This document shows positions 57,464 through 62,000 of a stretch of 62,000 nucleotides of DNA, piece by piece (the first letter of the stretch is position 1; every line of letters starts with the position of its first letter). Source of the stretch: Gnetum montanum (lineage: Eukaryota; Streptophyta; Gnetopsida; Gnetales; Gnetaceae); assembly GCA_015680685.1 (NCBI GenBank), contig MNCI01034636.1, forward strand, positions 957,352-1,019,351, written 5' to 3'. A program made the position numbers and the translations under genes. The notes below the pieces were generated by a model. That model had not been told where the DNA came from. It saw only the letters and a list, made by a program, of their open reading frames with translations, and did not search any database.

Positions 57464-57494
57464 GATCGGAGGTTCAGCCCTCCTTCTAGCGCTA
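57464..57494 (-). other. tRNA-Asn primer binding site, extended match
   Basis: The plus strand reads gccctccttctagcgcta (57477-57494), equal to the 3' end of plant tRNA-Asn except for one base. The match continues upstream through gatcggaggttca, the T-arm, with a one- or two-base gap. Five bases (gatac) separate it from the LTR. Confidence 0.85.
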
Positions 57495-57499
57495 GATAC

Positions 57500-59085
57500 T
57501 ATAACGATGGAAAACGTCGGTCGCTGGGAATACCGAGCGAAGATCCGTGTACACAGTCTTAACCACGGATCCGTGCGAGGGTCGTGTTGGAGAAAACTGA
57601 TCCAAGGTGCCTTGAATGGTCTTGTTGATCAAACATGGACTTACTTAATTAGTAAACTATTGAATATTGCTATAGTATATGTATTATATATAAATTCCAC
57701 GAAACAAATTAATTCAATGAATTGTAGAAGGAGTAGAAAACAATGTAAAGAACTTGAAATAATGATAACGTCAATGCGACAAGGAAGATCAGATTTAGAA
57801 AAGATGCGTAATTCCAAGATCTATGATTTGACTCGAAGGTTGAATATATTGCATACAACGTTCCAACGGCAGACTTCGCTTATCTTTGTGCGAAGCATAC
57901 ACAAAACAACAAGAAAACTATTTCAAAGGGAGAACAGAATGAAGGTTGATCTACCTCGTAAGCCAAAAGTGGAATGCAAGGAAGGTCAAGTTTGGATGTC
58001 TATTGATCAACTGTTTCTGATCAATAAACCTTGCCAATCGTACCAGATGATCTCTTGATCTCTAATTTGCTCCTTTTTGCACTCGGTAATCTTTGCTTAA
58101 AGCTGTTAATGATCGCCAATGAAGAGGATAATGTTTTTGCCAAGACAACTGATTGCTCTTGTTGCCAATGCCCAAACAATGCCTTATGTATTTCAAAAGA
58201 AGAAAAATCCCCCCTTCTCTTTTTGTCAACTGGGGTATTTATAAGTTCAGCATCATATGGGAAGGCACGGTCTTGATGACACGTGTCTCAAACTTTCAAA
58301 ACACCATTGACTTGACAATTTTTATGTTAAATCTGGTCATGCCGCATTATATTTGGGGGGGGGGGGCGTGGCCGAAGTACGCTGTAAACCACTCTTGCTG
58401 AAGCCGGCTTATGATTACGCTGATAAGCGTATTGCTGCATATGGATAGCAGGTGCGTGTCTGGTACTGCCTTAGCTGACTTTACACTGTATTACACTTGT
58501 TTATGCTGCATAGTGTGGCAGAGTGTAATAGAGCATAAAAGTAGTTAACTCAAGCTACTTTGCGTTTATTTACGCCGCAAAGTGTAATGGAGCGTAAAAA
58601 TAGTCAACCTCACAACAAGTTACGCTTGTTTACGCTTCGTAGCATAATAAGCGTAAAGTGACCAATCTGCAAAAAAGAAGTTAATCTATTGTGCTCCTTT
58701 GGACTCTAACTTTGACTTCCTCGAAGCTCATTACGCTACTCTACGTAATGGAGCATAAATTCAGTCCTAAACAAAAGACTTGGTGGAATATGCAACAAGT
58801 CATAGTCCGCTGCTTAGGCCTTAAACTTTGTCGTATTCGCCGAAGTAAGCTACCTTCCAATATCACGCTACATTAGACAGAATTACGCCAAGCGACAGCA
58901 CGCTATGTTGCGTAATGTGGCATAAAGAGAGAAAACAAAACAAAGTTAGAATTTTTAAGAAACTTTGGAGACTTGATGCTGCGTGCCTCTTTGCCTTGTT
59001 CTGTCTTCTGGATTTTTGCTGCAAACTTTCGTCCGAATCGTGAATCTTCGCCCTAGGCCGATTCGCAATTTTTTATGGTGTTTTA
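57500..59085 (-). repeat. 5' LTR of TatX
   Basis: 1586 bp, tataacgatg to ggtgtttta on the plus strand, closely similar to 41567-43164. TATA is the complement of about 58235-58245. The 12-G run lies at 58355-58366 and the GCGTAA-type array at about 58375-58760. Confidence 0.9.
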
Positions 59086-59090
59086 ATGAG
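59086..59090. repeat. Target site duplication of TatX, right
   Basis: atgag, matching 41562-41566. Confidence 0.9.
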
Positions 59091-60110
59091 GAGGTAGGAT
59101 ATCAAAACCTATGATCAATGGTACATAACCATGGTTCTAATGCCTGTGAACACCAATTGTTCACAGAGGGAACAACCACTCATGCTAAGGATGGGCACTT
59201 AGATCGTCACCACGATTGGGGCCGTAGCAGCCAAAGAGAAGGCAAGAAACATCGTCATGGCGATGGTTCCCCTTCTTGTTCCCCTTCTTCACATCATTCA
59301 CCCTGTCCTTCCACATCTGGGCGTAGCCATCATGAACACAACGAAGAGGATAAAGGTAGACAAAATGAGAGACCTCGACGGGAAAGTCGAGAGAGAGGAC
59401 AAGGGCAAGGACATAGGGAGAGTAGGGAACAACGCAGACATCACAGGCATCATGAAAGAGATGATCATGAAAAACCCCTACTCGCAACCGGAAGTATGCT
59501 TGACATAACGGAGGCAGTTAGGATTCCCACAAGACATTTAAAAGATAGTCGGATGTGAGATCTGCTACTATGACCATCCTAAGGGATGTTGTTCAATTAT
59601 CTCAAATCTACAGGAGTCTAGGGTGTATGCACTTAACCTGAGACTCAATAAATGGCAGACACCCCATAGGTTACCTTGTTCCTAAGGTAACCCAAGACAG
59701 TTCCACCAACCCTTAACGTATTATCCAAGTGGAACTCCATCACAACCCATCGAACAACATTAACAGTGGCAATACCCACAGTCATGGGGGATGCCATCGC
59801 CGAAACATCAGTACCCTTACCGGCAGCCTGATCCTTATGGATATTATGTGCAGCAGCCGATTTTGCCAAGTGACTCTATGAGTCACACAACTCCCCATTG
59901 TCACTGCCAACTTCAGGAGTACTTCAAAAGGACTCCTTCTCCTCTAGGAGACACTCCATACCCACACCATCCTTCAAATCCATCCGCACCTCTTCCACAA
60001 GTAGTTCCCATAACACCTCCTGCTCCAACAATGCAAGGGGAACTTCCTCCTCAATCGTAGCAACGTCACGCTGCGAGAGCTGTAAATATTCAACCTGCTG
60101 CTGGTTCTGA
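59091..60110 (+). pseudogene. gag: A3 gag, remainder, with the core deleted
   Basis: Continues A3 gag in frame after TatX. The open stretch 59118-59558 is His/Arg/Ser-rich (RRESRERGQGQGHRES, REQRRHHRHHERDDHEK) and ends LLATGSMLDITEAVRIPTRH. Right after KDSRM (about 59555) reading jumps to EICYYDHPKGCC, so about 0.9 kb of gag core present in A1 (1830-2700) is missing. A Pro-rich linker follows (59791-60060). The frame is broken by stops near 59110 and 60058. Confidence 0.75.
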
Positions 60111-60186
60111 CAACTGTAAAAAGAGAAGATCCTTCTTCAGAACCAGAAGCCTAGATAAACACTCGCAACAACAAGCGGTTGGGCCC

Positions 60187-60950
60187 ATGTACACTCTTCC
60201 ACCATCTAACACTTCGGAGCACCCTTCGGTGCAACAACACTTAATGCATACGATTATATTAACACATACCGTTACCAATTGGATCAAGGTAGGCCACCTT
60301 CCTAGGAAATTAATTAACCCTGGGAGTCCCTTAATCTATTTACAAATCACCAAAAATAAACCACATAGGGCTCTTCTTAACTCAGGTTTCGGAGTTAACT
60401 TAATTTCACGAGAGATGTATCACGCCTGGAACTTGCCCCAACTTAAGAAGAGCAACATTCAACTAGAGCTGGCAGACCAGTNNNNNNNNNNNNNNNNNNN
60501 NNNNNNNNNNNNNNNNNNNNNNNNNNNNNNNNNNNNNNNNNNNNNNNNNNNNNNNNNNNNNNNNNNNNNNNNNNNNNNNNNNNNNNNNNNNNNNNNNNNN
60601 NNNNNNNNNNNNNNNNNNNNNNNNNNNNNNNNNNGATGACATGGAGGAAATGCCTCCATGTAACAGGTGTGCCATTGAAACATTGAAACAAAGATGCTTG
60701 TATGTAGCAACCACACAACCAGTAGTAGAGACCCCGTGGTTGACAGCTACTAGAAGGAGCAGAAAAATATGCATGGAACGAACTGAGGAGACCAGCCATG
60801 CCAACAACGAAAGTGTAGACACATTGGAATATGAGCGTCGCCAACTTCTATCCCTTAATCTAAGATTATCAATTGGGAGAAGTCAGGCACTTAGAAATTC
60901 AAACAGGCACTCATTATTTCAGATCTCTCCCTTTCCACTCAATCATGGGG
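60187..60950 (+). pseudogene. pro: A3 protease with assembly gap, and short post-protease tail
   Basis: PGSPLIYLQITKNKPHRALL leads to the active-site strand LLNSGFGVNLIS, in which the catalytic Asp is Asn. The frame enters the N gap at LELADQ. After the gap, CNRCAIETLKQRCLYVATTQ matches the post-protease block of A2. From about 60770 the sequence no longer follows A1 or A2, and by 60920 it has joined the sequence after integrase. RT, RNase H and INT are therefore deleted. Confidence 0.75.
60482..60634. other. Assembly gap (153 N)
   Basis: Undetermined bases within A3 protease. In A2 the spanned part is about 300 bp, so the gap size is probably an estimate. Confidence 0.95.
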
Positions 60951-62000
60951 GAGATGTTCACCTATGCTAACCATATGGGGTCCTCAGTTCTTTTAAGTTT
61001 TTGTTTTACAATGTTTTTGTTTTACACATTTTTTTACAAGTTTTTGTTTTACACATTTTTGTTTTACAAATTTATTTAACTTTTCTTGTTTTTGTTTTAC
61101 AACATCATTATACTTTTCCATTTTGTGTGTGTGTGTGTGTGTGTATGTATCCACCCTGCAAGTTTGTCACCCAATAAGTGTTCGGAATGATGGTATGAAC
61201 TATTTTCATATTGATTGCTAATGTTTGGTTTTTACCTTTAAGTCATAATGTTGATACTAAGGTATGTTCTTTTGATATGGCAGGCAATGAGTTCACTTCA
61301 TCCATCTATCCACAACACTTGATGGTCTCTCTTTGCTTGGAAATATACAGTCCCCTTCTTAATAAGAACTTAAACAAATCGGTGATTGGTTATTTCTCAA
61401 ACTAAGGAAGGACTCAAGGATTGAACAGGGTGTGACTTCAAGGGAACTTGATGCTTTTGTGTTGGCCGTTCTCTTGGGTGCTTGGATGTTTTCTTTTTGA
61501 GTTTTCTTGCTGTTCCGATGTTACCCAATTATCGAAAGCTGAGACAATAAAAATAATCAAGTCTTTGCATGGTGTGGTTCTCACGCATAAACACACAAAA
61601 CATAGAACACCAAAAAAAAAAACTAAGTGAGAATTCAAAGCACACCCCTTAGATGAAATACACTTGGGCTACAAGCACTAGTTATGGAACCAAAGTGTTC
61701 CCTCTAACTAAGGCCCTCCTCGTTTCCCATTCTCTCCTTTGTTTCATCGGAATGGTGATGGCTCTTGGGGAAGCATTCTTGTTATCCAAGTGGATGGTTC
61801 AGCTGAATGCATTGATGCGAAGTCATTGGATGTGGTTGGTTTGAGGCTGGACTTGGAATGGGATTGGCTAAGTCACATTAATCATAAAACACACAAGGGG
61901 CTGTACACCACCTTGTTCTTGGGATTCCATTCCATCGTCTTCTCTCCACCCTTCTCTCCATTGTTCATCTCATTGCTGGTTGTATCATTAGTGTATATAT
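60945..62000 (+). other. A3 3' noncoding region (to window end)
   Basis: Starts with the purine tract catgggggagatg (60945-60957). It has tandem ttttgttttaca-type repeats (61003-61110), a (gt)n run (about 61124-61143), one hairpin unit (61566-61655) and a block matching A1 8035-8350 (ctacaagcac, ctaaggccct). The 3' LTR is beyond the window. Confidence 0.7.

Larger units (their letters stand above)
41567..59085 (-). mobile_element. TatX: 17.5 kb Tat/Ogre-like Ty3/gypsy element with an antisense gene
   Basis: LTRs of about 1.6 kb, TSD atgag, tRNA-Asn PBS and PPT bound a 14.3 kb interior. In element sense the order is gag, protease, predicted intron, RT, RNase H, archaeal-type second RNase H, integrase and 3' UTR with tandem repeats. 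The second RNase H and the 3' UTR minisatellite are Tat-lineage traits; the intron between protease and RT is known from Ogre elements. Reading frames are much better kept than in family A. It sits in A3 gag and is therefore younger than A3. Confidence 0.9.
39928..62000 (+). mobile_element. Family A copy A3, pol-deleted derivative, runs past the window end
   Basis: 5' LTR (39928-40952), PBS (40954-40971), gag split by TatX (41093-41566 and 59091-60110), protease (60187 to N gap), a short post-protease piece, then directly the 3' noncoding region (from 60945). RT, RNase H and integrase are absent and the gag core is deleted, so mobility would have depended on a full copy. The 3' LTR lies beyond 62000. 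Confidence 0.85.

Noticed and set aside
57464-57496. tRNA-Asn gene fragment
   Set aside because: Only the 3' end and T-arm are present, and they lie next to an LTR, so it is the primer binding site.
59185-59487. Minus-strand ORF with many Val/His codons
   Set aside because: It is a shadow of the Arg/His-rich A3 gag frame on the plus strand.

Overview
The window is plant nuclear DNA made almost entirely of nested retrotransposons. The support is direct: Ty3/gypsy and Ty1/copia LTR elements with plant-type primer binding sites (tRNA-Asp, tRNA-Asn, initiator-Met-like), a plant RTE-type LINE remnant, and no bacterial gene layout. I see no ordinary host gene. The species cannot be named from the sequence. 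Many old, decayed and nested elements suggest a large, repeat-rich seed-plant genome, which is an inference.

Layout. (1) 1-426 is an inverted LTR piece of an Athila-like family (family A). (2) 481-9997 (+) is copy A1 of family A: truncated 5' LTR, PBS, decayed gag-pro-RT-RNaseH-INT, a 2.2 kb 3' region, PPT and 3' LTR. (3) About 10.62-29.8 kb (+) is an old chromovirus-like gypsy pol (Chr1) split into three pieces. Its RT is interrupted by copy A2 of family A (11148-22145, minus, TSD ctggt). Its integrase is interrupted by a gag-only copia element (23351-28750, plus, TSD aaaat). Removing each insertion and one TSD copy restores Chr1's reading frame. (4) About 31.0-33.0 kb is an RTE-clade LINE remnant. 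(5) 33-39.9 kb is mostly unassigned AT-rich DNA with one 207-codon minus-strand ORF. (6) 39928 to the window end (+) is copy A3 of family A, a deletion derivative without RT, RNase H and INT. Its gag is interrupted by a 17.5 kb Tat/Ogre-like element (TatX, 41567-59085, minus, TSD atgag).

TatX is the most interesting object. In its own sense it runs 5' LTR, tRNA-Asn PBS, gag, protease, a predicted 5.1 kb intron, RT, RNase H, second (archaeal-type) RNase H, integrase, 3' UTR with a minisatellite, PPT and 3' LTR. The predicted intron holds a complete gene-like unit on the opposite strand (48846-52865, plus) with about eight exons, GT-AG introns mostly of phase 1, and a stop codon inside the intron. 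An antisense gene keeps its introns when the element copies itself, because its splice sites are not on the genomic RNA strand.

A second theme is U3 architecture. All four LTR types carry dense arrays of short palindromic or mirror-paired motifs near or upstream of the TATA box: GATATC (family A), GACATC/GATGTC (A1), AGATGTCT/AGACATCT (copia) and GCGTAA/TTACGC (TatX). A2 has an LTR-LTR-internal-LTR structure flanked by one TSD pair, with a six-base junction resembling a two-LTR circle joint. Two single-N positions, each flanked by exact 46 bp duplications, look like assembly artefacts.
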